IMG/VR virus record: IMGVR_UViG_3300034682_000221
Location: 1-38,968 of that record
Direction: 5' to 3' (one strand)
From: a virus
DNA: 38,968 nucleotides
Part shown: positions 17,060 to 22,640 of the stretch, piece after piece
Position numbering within the stretch: the first letter of the stretch is position 1
Layout: each line of letters begins with the position of its first letter
The notes under the pieces: model-generated
Told to the model about the DNA's origin: nothing
Databases searched by the model: none
What the model saw: the letters and a program-made list of their open reading frames with translations, nothing else
Position numbers and translations under genes: made by a program

Positions 17060-18733
17060 ATGGCAGGACTTTGGCAGCGCACCGGCAACGTGACGGTGAC
17101 GAATGGCAGCCGTACCGTCACCGGTTTTGGCACCAAGTGGAAAACGGGCACCCTTCCCATCCAGAAGGGTCATGCCTTCTATGGCCCCGATGGGGCGGCG
17201 AACGAAGTGGATACCGTGGTCAGCGATACCGAGATCCTGCTAGTCGAGGCATATCGCGGCGGGACGCTGGCCAATCAGCCCTACAAGATCGACATCACCC
17301 GCACATCGACCATCAGCCAGTTCTCTGCCGAGCTGTCGGCCCTGGTGGGCAAGTACCGCACCTGGTTTGATTCCATGATGACCTGGCTGACCGGCTCGGG
17401 TGATGTGGGCATTCTTAACCCGGACACCGGCGCCACCGTCACCATCCCCAGCTGGAAGAAGGTTGCCAGCGAAGGCGAGGGCCAGGCGGCCCGCGCCAAG
17501 GTCGAGGCTGACCGCTCCAAGACCGAAGCCGATCGCTCTGGCACAGAGGCCGACCGGGCGGCGGGGATTGTGGCCCTAGCGGCCCTGCCCATGCCTGATG
17601 TGTGGGCGCCTCTGACCGACTCGCTGCGACTGTTTGTTGGCAATGGCCGAGAGGTCAAAGTGGGGGATGATGTGATCGCTCGGATGCTGACATTCACCCG
17701 CAGCACCACCAAGACCTATACCAACCGTGACGGGGTTCTCACCACCGCCGCAGTGAATGAACCCACGTTTGACCAGTGGGGGTGTTCGCTGGATGGTGCA
17801 GTGACTAACTACATCCAGGTATCTGAAGGACTTAACCAGTTAGCACCGGAGGCGGGCGCAGCCGTTGTGACCGAGAGTGGCTATAAGCTGGTTCAGTATG
17901 CGGGGACGGGGGCTATTGCCAAAGACTGTATAGCGCCAGCTAATACGGTATTAACCTTCTCATTCTTTGTAAAACTCGGTGCGACAGACGTTGTATTAGA
18001 TTTCCAGACACGGGACGGTAGTCTTGGGGTTAGATCTGCGCGATTTAGAGTTAAGCCTACAGGGGAGCTAGTTGTTACAAACGCACAGAGTCTGCTCTCA
18101 TCGTGGTCGGTAGTTAAAATTAGCCCCACTCTCGTTCGCGTTATCGGGACAACAATCTCATCTGATAGCACTACCTACCGGACTTTCAGGGGGGAGCCGG
18201 TTGCCAATGAGACGTTTGGCTCATTCCAGCTGGAAAACAACTTCTCAGCCAGCGCCTACATCCCAACGAGTGGCGCGGCAGCCACACGCTCCGCTGACCT
18301 TCTTACGCTGCAAAACCCGCTCAACATCCCAGTCGGAGCGGGAGATATGACCGTTGCTGTTGAGGTTAGGCGAAACCCATTGGCGCCATCAACAACCTTC
18401 CCGCGCATCTTTCATATTGGTACCTACACCTGGCTGGTCGGTGACAGTGTGCGGTTTGCGATGAGGGGTGGCACGGCAGATCAGGGGCAGGCACTGAAGA
18501 ATGCGCCCGGCACGATGGAGACGGTGGTTTATCGCATCAAGGGCGATCAGATCACCGTGCGGTGCGGCGGCGCTGTTGCAACCGTGAATCGTTCAGGCGC
18601 TATCACCGGCAACAACATGGTTACCAATATCGGCTCTGACGCGACAGGGATTCAGAACCTGTTCGGCCATGTTCGCAATCTGCGCGTATGGCGCCGAGCC
18701 TTGACTGACGATCAAATGAAGGCTATCGCATGA
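17060..18733 (+). CDS. Tail fibre / receptor-binding protein with lectin-like C-terminus
   Basis: This 557-residue protein starts with a small beta domain (GLWQRTGNVTVTNGSRTVTG) typical of tail-fibre N-termini in lambda-like tails, followed by a helical stretch with a KVEADRSKTEADRSGTEADR repeat near residues 150-170 and then a beta-rich region. The last 200 residues, ending in FGHVRNLRVWRRALTDDQM, are characteristic of a LamG/concanavalin-like domain that binds sugars. The middle part (about 17,900-18,180) is visibly less GC-rich than its surroundings, suggesting modular exchange of receptor-binding segments. It overlaps the next gene by four bases. Confidence 0.8.
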   Translation: MAGLWQRTGNVTVTNGSRTVTGFGTKWKTGTLPIQKGHAFYGPDGAANEVDTVVSDTEILLVEAYRGGTLANQPYKIDITRTSTISQFSAELSALVGKYRTWFDSMMTWLTGSGDVGILNPDTGATVTIPSWKKVASEGEGQAARAKVEADRSKTEADRSGTEADRAAGIVALAALPMPDVWAPLTDSLRLFVGNGREVKVGDDVIARMLTFTRSTTKTYTNRDGVLTTAAVNEPTFDQWGCSLDGAVTNYIQVSEGLNQLAPEAGAAVVTESGYKLVQYAGTGAIAKDCIAPANTVLTFSFFVKLGATDVVLDFQTRDGSLGVRSARFRVKPTGELVVTNAQSLLSSWSVVKISPTLVRVIGTTISSDSTTYRTFRGEPVANETFGSFQLENNFSASAYIPTSGAAATRSADLLTLQNPLNIPVGAGDMTVAVEVRRNPLAPSTTFPRIFHIGTYTWLVGDSVRFAMRGGTADQGQALKNAPGTMETVVYRIKGDQITVRCGGAVATVNRSGAITGNNMVTNIGSDATGIQNLFGHVRNLRVWRRALTDDQMKAIA

Positions 18734-19062
18734 CCGACTTTATCGACCTCAACTTAAAGGCGGCCACTCAGGCCGCTATGACCAAGGCCCTGCTGGTCGC
18801 GGGCTTTATCAAGGACAGCGAGACAGGCACCCTCTATCACCCCACCGCCAGCCTGCAGCTATTACCGCCTGGCATGGTTACCCGCCCAAGCGGCGAGGTG
18901 ACCGTTGTCGATGGGGTGGAGATTGCATTGCGCGAGCCCGTCCCCGGCTATCACGCCAACGTCAGAACCCAAGACCCTGAGCTGGCCGCCGCGCTGGCGC
19001 CGGTGACTGTCATCGTCGATACACCCCAGTATGTCTGGGCATCTAAACTGGAGGCTTCATGA
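18730..19062 (+). CDS. Putative tail fibre-associated protein
   Basis: The 110-residue product starts at ATGA overlapping the fibre gene's stop. It contains FIDLNLKAATQAAMTKALLVAGF and a glycine/proline-rich middle (GTLYHPTASLQLLPPG). No family is recognised with confidence; location right behind the fibre gene suggests a fibre chaperone or minor tail component. Confidence 0.65.
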   Translation: MTDFIDLNLKAATQAAMTKALLVAGFIKDSETGTLYHPTASLQLLPPGMVTRPSGEVTVVDGVEIALREPVPGYHANVRTQDPELAAALAPVTVIVDTPQYVWASKLEAS

Positions 19063-19223
19063 TCGTTCGTCTCGAACCTATCACGGCGATCGTTGTCGCC
19101 GTGCTGCTGGGCTGGGCCTGGAATACCGCCACGGCCCCCGGGCCGGTGTGCCAAGTGCAGGAGGTTCACCAGGGAAAAACCATCCTGGTGCCGCGCCCCT
19201 GTGCCGATGTGTTGCCAAAGTAG
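19059..19223 (+). CDS. Small membrane-anchored or exported protein, end of late operon
   Basis: This 54-residue gene overlaps the previous stop as ATGA. It has a single hydrophobic helix at residues 8-20 (ITAIVVAVLLGWAWN region) followed by a short hydrophilic tail with two cysteines (VCQVQEV and RPCADV). It could be a small periplasmic membrane protein of the lysis or exclusion type. An intrinsic terminator follows 11 bases after the stop, marking the end of the late transcript. Confidence 0.65.
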   Translation: MIVRLEPITAIVVAVLLGWAWNTATAPGPVCQVQEVHQGKTILVPRPCADVLPK

Positions 19224-19233
19224 TGTCAAACCC

Positions 19234-19265
19234 GCCCCGGCCATGTGCCGGGGCTTTTCTTTTTT
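19234..19265 (+). terminator. Terminator at the end of the late operon
   Basis: The stem GCCCCGG/CCGGGGC with a 7-base loop is followed by a tract of ten T residues broken once by C. It separates the late genes from the LexA-box unit. Confidence 0.88.
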
Positions 19266-19301
19266 CGGCTTGCCCAGCAGGGCGGTCGGTGCCAAAATTG
19301 C

Positions 19302-19317
19302 CTGTATAAAAATACAG
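19302..19317. promoter_or_regulatory. LexA (SOS) box
   Basis: The sequence CTGTATAAAAATACAG matches the gammaproteobacterial LexA operator CTGT-N8-ACAG perfectly, with an AT-rich spacer as in strong sites. It lies 22 bases upstream of the start codon of the following small gene and overlaps a TATAAA that could serve as the -10 element, so LexA binding should repress this gene until DNA damage. Confidence 0.85.
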
Positions 19318-19338
19318 TGCCAGCCGGGAGGGTTGCAG

Positions 19339-19536
19339 ATGAGTGGAGATAATGTGATGGGTGATCACGATGATCAGGTGATCGCTTCATCTGGATCATA
19401 TACGATAGGCCGACTCGCTCAGCGTTTGGCCAGCTTGCTGCCGTTACTCGGCCCGGATGTGTGTGATGCGGTGATCACCAAAGAGATCACCATCGCCGCC
19501 CAGGAGGCGGCCATATTGGCAGCAGCAGAAAGCTGA
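19339..19536 (+). CDS. Small SOS-controlled protein, candidate antirepressor
   Basis: This gene of 65 codons has a strong ribosome site (GGGAGGG, 7 bases ahead of ATG 19339) and sits as a single-gene unit between the late-operon terminator and the replication control region, directly behind a perfect LexA box. The product is acidic at the N-terminus and has an amphipathic helix YTIGRLAQRLASLLPLLG near residues 21-38; no transmembrane segment or known domain is seen. Known SOS-controlled small phage genes of this layout (Tum of phage 186, antirepressors of Gifsy and N15-type phages) inactivate repressors that cannot cleave themselves. That role here is inferred from layout and from the repressor's missing lysine. 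Confidence 0.75.
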   Translation: MSGDNVMGDHDDQVIASSGSYTIGRLAQRLASLLPLLGPDVCDAVITKEITIAAQEAAILAAAES

Positions 19537-19558
19537 TCTTATAGTGAGATATGACCTT

Positions 19559-19586
19559 TTGAACTTATCACATTTTGTGCTAGAGT
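19559..19586 (+). promoter_or_regulatory. Predicted promoter of the rep mRNA
   Basis: A TTGAAC -35 element (19559-19564) and a TAGAGT -10 element (19581-19586) are 16 bases apart, with an extended -10 TG upstream. Transcription would begin near 19592, giving a leader of about 190 bases before repA that contains the antisense target hairpin and the pseudoknot elements. Confidence 0.6.
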
Positions 19587-19644
19587 TGTGGTCATAGGGT
19601 CTCGGAGCGTCCGAGGCGGAAGATTAAATCTGGCAGGATTCCTA

Positions 19645-19685
19645 AATGACGAAAGCCCGCCTTGGCGGGCGGGCTTTCTGATTCG
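19645..19685 (-). ncRNA. Predicted antisense copy-control RNA (Inc/CopA-like), core
   Basis: The opposite strand of the rep leader hairpin would form the mirror hairpin with loop CGCCAA, able to kiss the UUGGCG loop in the rep mRNA. This is how CopA and Inc RNAs control IncFII and IncI-alpha replication. Transcript ends and promoter are not resolved from the sequence; only the core is given. Confidence 0.45.
19651..19678 (+). promoter_or_regulatory. Antisense-target hairpin with UUGGCG loop in the rep leader
   Basis: A perfect 11-bp stem (GAAAGCCCGCC/GGCGGGCTTTC) presents a six-base loop TTGGCG. The UUGGCG loop is the conserved U-turn motif of structure I in IncI-alpha/IncB/IncFII family rep mRNAs, used both for antisense RNA recognition and for pseudoknot formation. 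Confidence 0.85.
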
Positions 19686-19742
19686 GTTGCACCACAAAAG
19701 GGGTGAACACGACTTATCGCACAGTCAGTTTACTCATGGTGC

Positions 19743-19748
19743 CGCCAA
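19743..19748 (+). promoter_or_regulatory. Pseudoknot partner CGCCAA upstream of repA
   Basis: This hexamer is exactly complementary to the UUGGCG loop at 19662-19667 and lies about 37 bases ahead of the repA start. In ColIb-P9 the equivalent long-range pairing switches on RepZ synthesis. Immediately downstream a hairpin CCGCC/GGCGG (19760-19778) would hide the repA ribosome site AGGCGG unless a leader ribosome opens it. Confidence 0.7.
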
Positions 19749-19784
19749 TTGGCAACCTTGCCGCCACTTTTTTAGGCGGAAAAC

Positions 19785-20507
19785 ATGACATTCTCACCGG
19801 CCCATGATGGGCTGAATGTGGGTTCAGGCAACAGATGTGGCCACAACCCAAACAAACCGAAATTCCTCGTGCGCCCTCACGCACACAAAGCGCCTAAGTT
19901 CATTGCCAGGGCCAGAGAGCTGGTCGAGCTTTACTATTCCCGCCTGAAAGAGCTCACGGCGCTGGATGCGCTCAACCCGCACCGCAAAAAACGCTCTGAG
20001 CGCAGAGAAGCCACAATCCAGGTGCTAAAGGCGCTGATAAAGTACCTGGACCTGGTGACCCTTACCGTTGGGATCCCCACCAAGGATGGGCAAGTTGGCC
20101 TGACGTTGCTCAGGTTGCACAAGGAGACATCGATCAGCTGGTCTCGATTCAAGCGGGCTATCGCCGATCTGCGCGAGGCTGGTTTCCTTACTATCAGTCA
20201 GCCAAGAATGACGAACTCAGCGGGTCAGGTGCGTGGCCTGGTGGGTATCAAAGCGATCTCCCCTCGCCTGTTCGAGGCGCTCAAGATCGATTTCTGGTTG
20301 CGCCGAGAGCGCGACAGGGCATCGAAACGCCAACGCGCCAAAGCCAACGAGGCCGGCGTGACTCAGCGCAGTTTCTACCAGCGCTCTAAACCTCTGCGCC
20401 CCGCAATGGCTGCAGGCCACAATTTGCAGACAGCCCAAGGTGTTGGCCAGCCTCCCAGCTGGGCGCAGTTTAAGGCAAGCACAGCGGCCCGCCAGCCGCT
20501 CTCTTAA
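19785..20507 (+). CDS. repA: Plasmid replication initiator, IncFII RepA-like
   Basis: This 240-residue basic protein should bind the origin just downstream and recruit host DnaA and DnaB. Residues 73-160 look like the winged-helix core of IncFII RepA: a helix EATIQVLKALIKYLDL, the LTLLRLHKETSISWSRFKRA recognition-helix region and ADLREAGFLTISQP leading into the wing, followed by a basic linker (WLRRERDRASKRQRAK). R1 RepA is about 285 residues, so this one is somewhat short at the C-terminus. The start is fixed by the AGGCGG ribosome site and by the ATGA overlap with a leader frame. The antisense hairpin and DnaA-box origin around it independently support this call. Confidence 0.8.
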   Translation: MTFSPAHDGLNVGSGNRCGHNPNKPKFLVRPHAHKAPKFIARARELVELYYSRLKELTALDALNPHRKKRSERREATIQVLKALIKYLDLVTLTVGIPTKDGQVGLTLLRLHKETSISWSRFKRAIADLREAGFLTISQPRMTNSAGQVRGLVGIKAISPRLFEALKIDFWLRRERDRASKRQRAKANEAGVTQRSFYQRSKPLRPAMAAGHNLQTAQGVGQPPSWAQFKASTAARQPLS

Positions 20508-20800
20508 CCATCCACGCCACAACCCCCACCCCATAACCCAGCCTTTGCGCTGGGCGCTTCCGCTTGCCCTTCATTAGCCACCTCAGCATTGATCACCTTG
20601 GCCAGCATCAAAGCCACAAAGCGCCAGCCTCGAATGTAACCTATCACGTTGAGTTATCCACAGATTCAGCCCGCCAGGCACCCTTCCTCCCCTTATAGAT
20701 AAACCGTATGTGTACCCAAGCCCTGTGGGTATCCAAAATTAAGTGTTCCTCATTATTTCAGGGGTATAAATACATATATTCAGATCATCCTGGCTCGCAA
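20508..20800 (+). other. Predicted replication origin (CIS-oriR-like)
   Basis: No gene is apparent here. From left to right it holds a GC hairpin (CCCAGC/GCTGGG near 20538-20554), a perfect DnaA box at 20654-20662 and an AT-rich stretch at about 20735-20790 that could be the unwinding region. A DnaA box about 150 bases behind the repA stop matches the CIS-oriR arrangement of IncFII plasmids, where RepA acts in cis on the downstream origin. Confidence 0.65.
20654..20662 (+). promoter_or_regulatory. DnaA box
   Basis: TTATCCACA is the perfect consensus DnaA-binding site. It is the only one noticed in the presumed origin. Confidence 0.85.
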
Positions 20801-21341
20801 GCTCCCCAGGGAGAATGCCTGGCTATGCAGGCCAGCAAGCTGGCCGCCGCCAGAGCAAGGTCAACTGCAAGAATGCCTGACCTTGCAGGGCGCAAGCGCC
20901 CGCCGGTCAGCAGGTAACCCCCATTCGTGGGGGCAAGCCCCCACACCCCAGCCCCAAAACCACAGCTCGAACCTGTCATGCCCCATAAAGGGGCCGATCA
21001 CCTTCATGGGGGCGTCAGGCTGTTGTGGCCTTAAAGATAAAAGACGCTCAGCAGGGAGGGGGGTCGCTGTCGCTGTGATACCGCAGTCATTCCTCAACAC
21101 CGGCGACGCAGTGAGCATTAAAAAGAAAAGCCATGCCGCGGCATGGGCAAGGTGTGAGATTGCGTAAAACGAGGCTCAGGCGCGTTAAAGAGGGGAAAGG
21201 CCAGATAATGAAACCGGCCATCGAAATACAACAGAGATGCAACATTTTTAAGGTAGGAGTTCACAGGGTGGCACCTCCCCTTTGTTGTCAGTTTTGGGCC
21301 GTTCGTGGCCAGGCGCAGGCCAACGCCGCCCGCGAACCTGC
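20801..21341. other. Non-coding region with GC hairpins between origin and Xer site
   Basis: No convincing gene is seen. Two imperfect direct repeats share GAATGCCTG, then a TGCAGG core and a hairpin (20815-20853 and 20872-20907), and another hairpin lies at about 20921-20943. A 54-codon frame starting at 21208 has a poor ribosome site and no recognisable features. The part next to the Xer site could hold accessory-protein sites for recombination, but no ArgR or ArcA box was identified. Confidence 0.5.
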
Positions 21342-21369
21342 ATTAAACATAATGTACGTTATGCGCACA
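21342..21369 (-). other. dif-like XerCD recombination site
   Basis: Read on the minus strand, the 28 bases comprise a XerC-type arm TGTGCGCATAA, a 6-base centre CGTACA and a XerD-type arm TTATGTTTAAT. Compared with the E. coli dif site (arms GGTGCGCATAA and TTATGTTAAAT, centre TGTATA, from memory) 24 of 28 positions agree. On a plasmid such a site resolves multimers; on phages such as CTXphi it permits integration at the chromosomal dif. It lies 13 bases beyond the end of the XRE regulator gene. Confidence 0.85.
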
Positions 21370-21382
21370 TGATTTTTTGCAA

Positions 21383-21793
21383 TTATGGCGGGTCGCCCTG
21401 GTCGTCACTGCCGGATGCTCTTAGCTGGATGGGGGCGCCCAGGGCGTCAGCCATGACCATCAGCTGGTCGATCACGGTGTCGGCCAGGCGAGGTGGGAGG
21501 CGCAGGAAGATACGCAGCGATCTGTCCAGGTGGCGCTGGCGTCCGATAGGCAGCAGCAGGTCGCCGATCTCTATGCCTAGGTAGGTGCAGATGCGGCGGG
21601 CCGCAGGAAGGGGCATGAACCCGCTGTGGCGCACGTTGAGCCACCGCCTGATGGATGTGGTGGGGATGCCCGTCTCGAATGACAGGTCATCGACTGAGAC
21701 GCCGTGACGCTGCATCAGCTGCGCCAGGTGCTTTTTGGTAGCGATTACATATTCCCGATCATCATCGGTCAGATAGGCATAGGCGGGTTTCAT
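21383..21793 (-). CDS. XRE-type helix-turn-helix regulator
   Basis: The 136-residue protein has an N-terminal helix-turn-helix of the Xre/Cro type, centred on HGVSVDDLSFETGIPTTSIR (about residues 30-49), followed by ARRICTYLGIEIGDLLLP, a typical end of this fold. The C-terminal 50 residues may mediate dimers. The start at 21793 is favoured by an AAGGAG ribosome site 7 bases upstream; a longer frame exists but lacks one. It is transcribed away from a region with two lux-box-like palindromes, so it may be a quorum-responsive regulator or the repressor of the small divergent gene. Confidence 0.8.
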   Translation of the reverse strand: MKPAYAYLTDDDREYVIATKKHLAQLMQRHGVSVDDLSFETGIPTTSIRRWLNVRHSGFMPLPAARRICTYLGIEIGDLLLPIGRQRHLDRSLRIFLRLPPRLADTVIDQLMVMADALGAPIQLRASGSDDQGDPP

Positions 21794-21848
21794 GTCACAC
21801 TCCTTGTGAGCTCCCGCGCTCGCCGTGATCTGTCGTTCGTCTGCCGTT

Positions 21849-21864
21849 ATGTCAGATCTGACAA
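21849..21864. promoter_or_regulatory. lux-box-like palindrome, site 2
   Basis: The sequence ATGTCAGATCTGACAA contains a perfect 14-base palindrome and agrees with the LuxR/RhlR-type consensus CTGNCAGATNTGNCAG except for its first and last bases. It is centred 44 bases from site 1 and about 63 bases upstream of the XRE gene's start codon. Confidence 0.6.
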
Positions 21865-21892
21865 CCACATTTGATAGTAATGATAGAGCCAG

Positions 21893-21908
21893 CAACCAGA
21901 TCTGGCAG
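21893..21908. promoter_or_regulatory. lux-box-like palindrome, site 1
   Basis: The sequence CAACCAGATCTGGCAG contains a perfect palindrome CCAGATCTGG and a perfect right half of the consensus CTGNCAGATNTGNCAG. The 15 bases ACCAGATCTGGCAGG (21895-21909) are the same as those in the Pseudomonas rhlI promoter box as I remember it. A TATAGG -10-like element on the + strand (21933-21938) places the site centre near -44, the usual LuxR activation position, with no competing -35 box. Confidence 0.65.
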
Positions 21909-21985
21909 GCGCTCGCCATCTGGTCGGAGTAGTATAGGAATGGTTCAATTAATCACTGATTCATCAATTGCGGTATAAGATAAAA

Positions 21986-22174
21986 ATGAAATCAAAACTA
22001 CGGGATATCATGAAACAAATGCTTGAGCTGGCTGGCCCTGACAACTGTTCTGCCGAGCTGGTTGAGTTGATGAAAGAGGGGCTGGCGATCACCCAAAATG
22101 AAACAGCCCCCTGGGTGGGGGCTGCTCTCTTAAATCAGGCCGGACTTCCTCGCCCTGGTAATCACCCAGGGTGA
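21986..22174 (+). CDS. Small open frame downstream of the lux-box-like promoter
   Basis: This encodes a 62-residue protein whose first 35 residues form amphipathic helices (KLRDIMKQMLELAG and AELVELMKEGLAI). No family is recognised. Its support is contextual: a lux-box-like site plus TATAGG upstream and an intrinsic terminator for the same strand at 22294-22338. Against it, the ribosome site is weak (AAGATAA) and its 3' end overlaps, tail to tail, a minus-strand gene with a far better ribosome site. If real, it is placed to be a quorum-induced small protein like Qtip of phage VP882. Confidence 0.4.
   Translation: MKSKLRDIMKQMLELAGPDNCSAELVELMKEGLAITQNETAPWVGAALLNQAGLPRPGNHPG
22094..22124 (-). 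terminator. Terminator of the par operon
   Basis: On the minus strand an 8-bp stem (CAGCCCCC/GGGGGCTG) with a 5-base loop is followed by TTTCATTTT. It lies just behind the 45-codon gene and ends leftward transcription from parA. Confidence 0.7.
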
Positions 22175-22267
22175 CATCATTTCAAGCAATGCTCTGCGCT
22201 GGGTCAGCGGCATAGCCAAAAAGTCTATAATGCGGTGGCCCGCTCTGGTATTATTGTTCTGTTGCAT
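22130..22267 (-). CDS. Small basic protein, third gene of the par operon
   Basis: This 45-residue gene was found by eye. It has a strong ribosome site (GGAGG, 7 bases before the start codon) and encodes a basic protein with a central hydrophobic stretch RIIDFLAMPLTQRRALLEMM. It follows parA and the ribbon-helix-helix gene in the same direction and is followed by a terminator. No homologue is recognised; it might modulate partition or copy number. Confidence 0.6.
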   Translation of the reverse strand: MQQNNNTRAGHRIIDFLAMPLTQRRALLEMMSPWVITRARKSGLI

Positions 22268-22293
22268 AGTGTCCCTCCAAGGTGCTTGCAACT

Positions 22294-22338
22294 ACAGGCC
22301 GACTCTCTCACAGTCGGCCTGTGTCGTTTTATTTTTTC
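22294..22338 (+). terminator. Rightward terminator facing the par operon
   Basis: A perfect 11-bp stem (ACAGGCCGACT/AGTCGGCCTGT) with a 7-base loop is followed on the + strand by TTTTATTTTTT. It would end a rightward transcript coming from the lux-box-like promoter near 21940. On the minus strand it sits between parB and the next gene and could attenuate the latter. Confidence 0.75.
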
Positions 22339-22577
22339 CATTTGTCTCGTTCTAGCTTCTCCCTTAGCGCCTCGATGATGTATTGGCTATATAGAAGCGA
22401 TGTTATTCCCTCAGCCCTAAGCGCCTTGTAGCGTTCTTCAAACGCGACTGGCAGGTTTGTCAGCAGCTTGCTCTTGGTTGCTGCCGCCGGTGCAGCTGGT
22501 TCTGCCTCTTTCTCGATGAGTCGTGCCGAGCTGCCTGCCCCGCTCAACATGCTCATATCAACACTCTTCTTTGCCAT
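22329..22577 (-). CDS. parB: Partition protein, ribbon-helix-helix centromere binder (ParB/ParG-like)
   Basis: The 82-residue product has a flexible alanine-rich N-terminus and a C-terminal ribbon-helix-helix: strand SKLLTNLP (about residues 36-43), helix VAFEERYKALRAEG, helix LLYSQYIIEALREKLERD. Such proteins are the DNA-binding partners of short ParA ATPases in type Ib systems (ParF-ParG). The flexible N-terminus would stimulate the ATPase. It lies immediately downstream of parA in the same direction with a good ribosome site (AGAGGTGAG). The AT-rich palindromes flanking parA are its likely binding sites. Confidence 0.8.
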   Translation of the reverse strand: MAKKSVDMSMLSGAGSSARLIEKEAEPAAPAAATKSKLLTNLPVAFEERYKALRAEGITSLLYSQYIIEALREKLERDKWKK

Positions 22578-22600
22578 TTCTCACCTCTAAAACCACAAAG

Positions 22601-22617
22601 CATATAACTATCATATG
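22601..22617. promoter_or_regulatory. AT-rich palindromic site A (parA-parB gap)
   Basis: CATATAACTATCATATG lies within AGCATAT-N7-ATATGCT in the short gap between parA and parB. Its reverse complement fits the consensus CATATNANNNTTATATR shared with sites B (23309-23325) and C (28514-28530). It is a candidate ParB-binding site or internal operator. Confidence 0.55.
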
Positions 22618-22640
22618 CTTTTTATATGTTAAGTATATAT

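Larger units (their letters stand above)
19588..19788 (+). other. Leader reading frame coupled to repA (RepY/Tap-like)
   Basis: A frame stays open through the leader and ends in TGA at 19786-19788, overlapping the repA ATG as ATGA. This is the geometry expected of a leader peptide whose translation unfolds the repA ribosome site, as RepY does in IncI-alpha and Tap in IncFII plasmids. The true start codon is unclear: the upstream GTG lies too near the transcription start, and possible starts such as TTG 19687 lack a good ribosome site. A second short frame (ATG 19736 to stop 19807) also overlaps repA and is an alternative leader. Confidence 0.4.

Noticed and set aside
19620-19640. ATCTGGCAGG at 19628, resembling a lux-box half
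   Set aside because: Only one half matches; it lies downstream of the predicted rep transcription start and shows no palindrome.
21208-21372. A 54-codon frame reading into the Xer site
   Set aside because: Poor ribosome site, no domain pattern and it covers the dif-like site; treated as non-coding.
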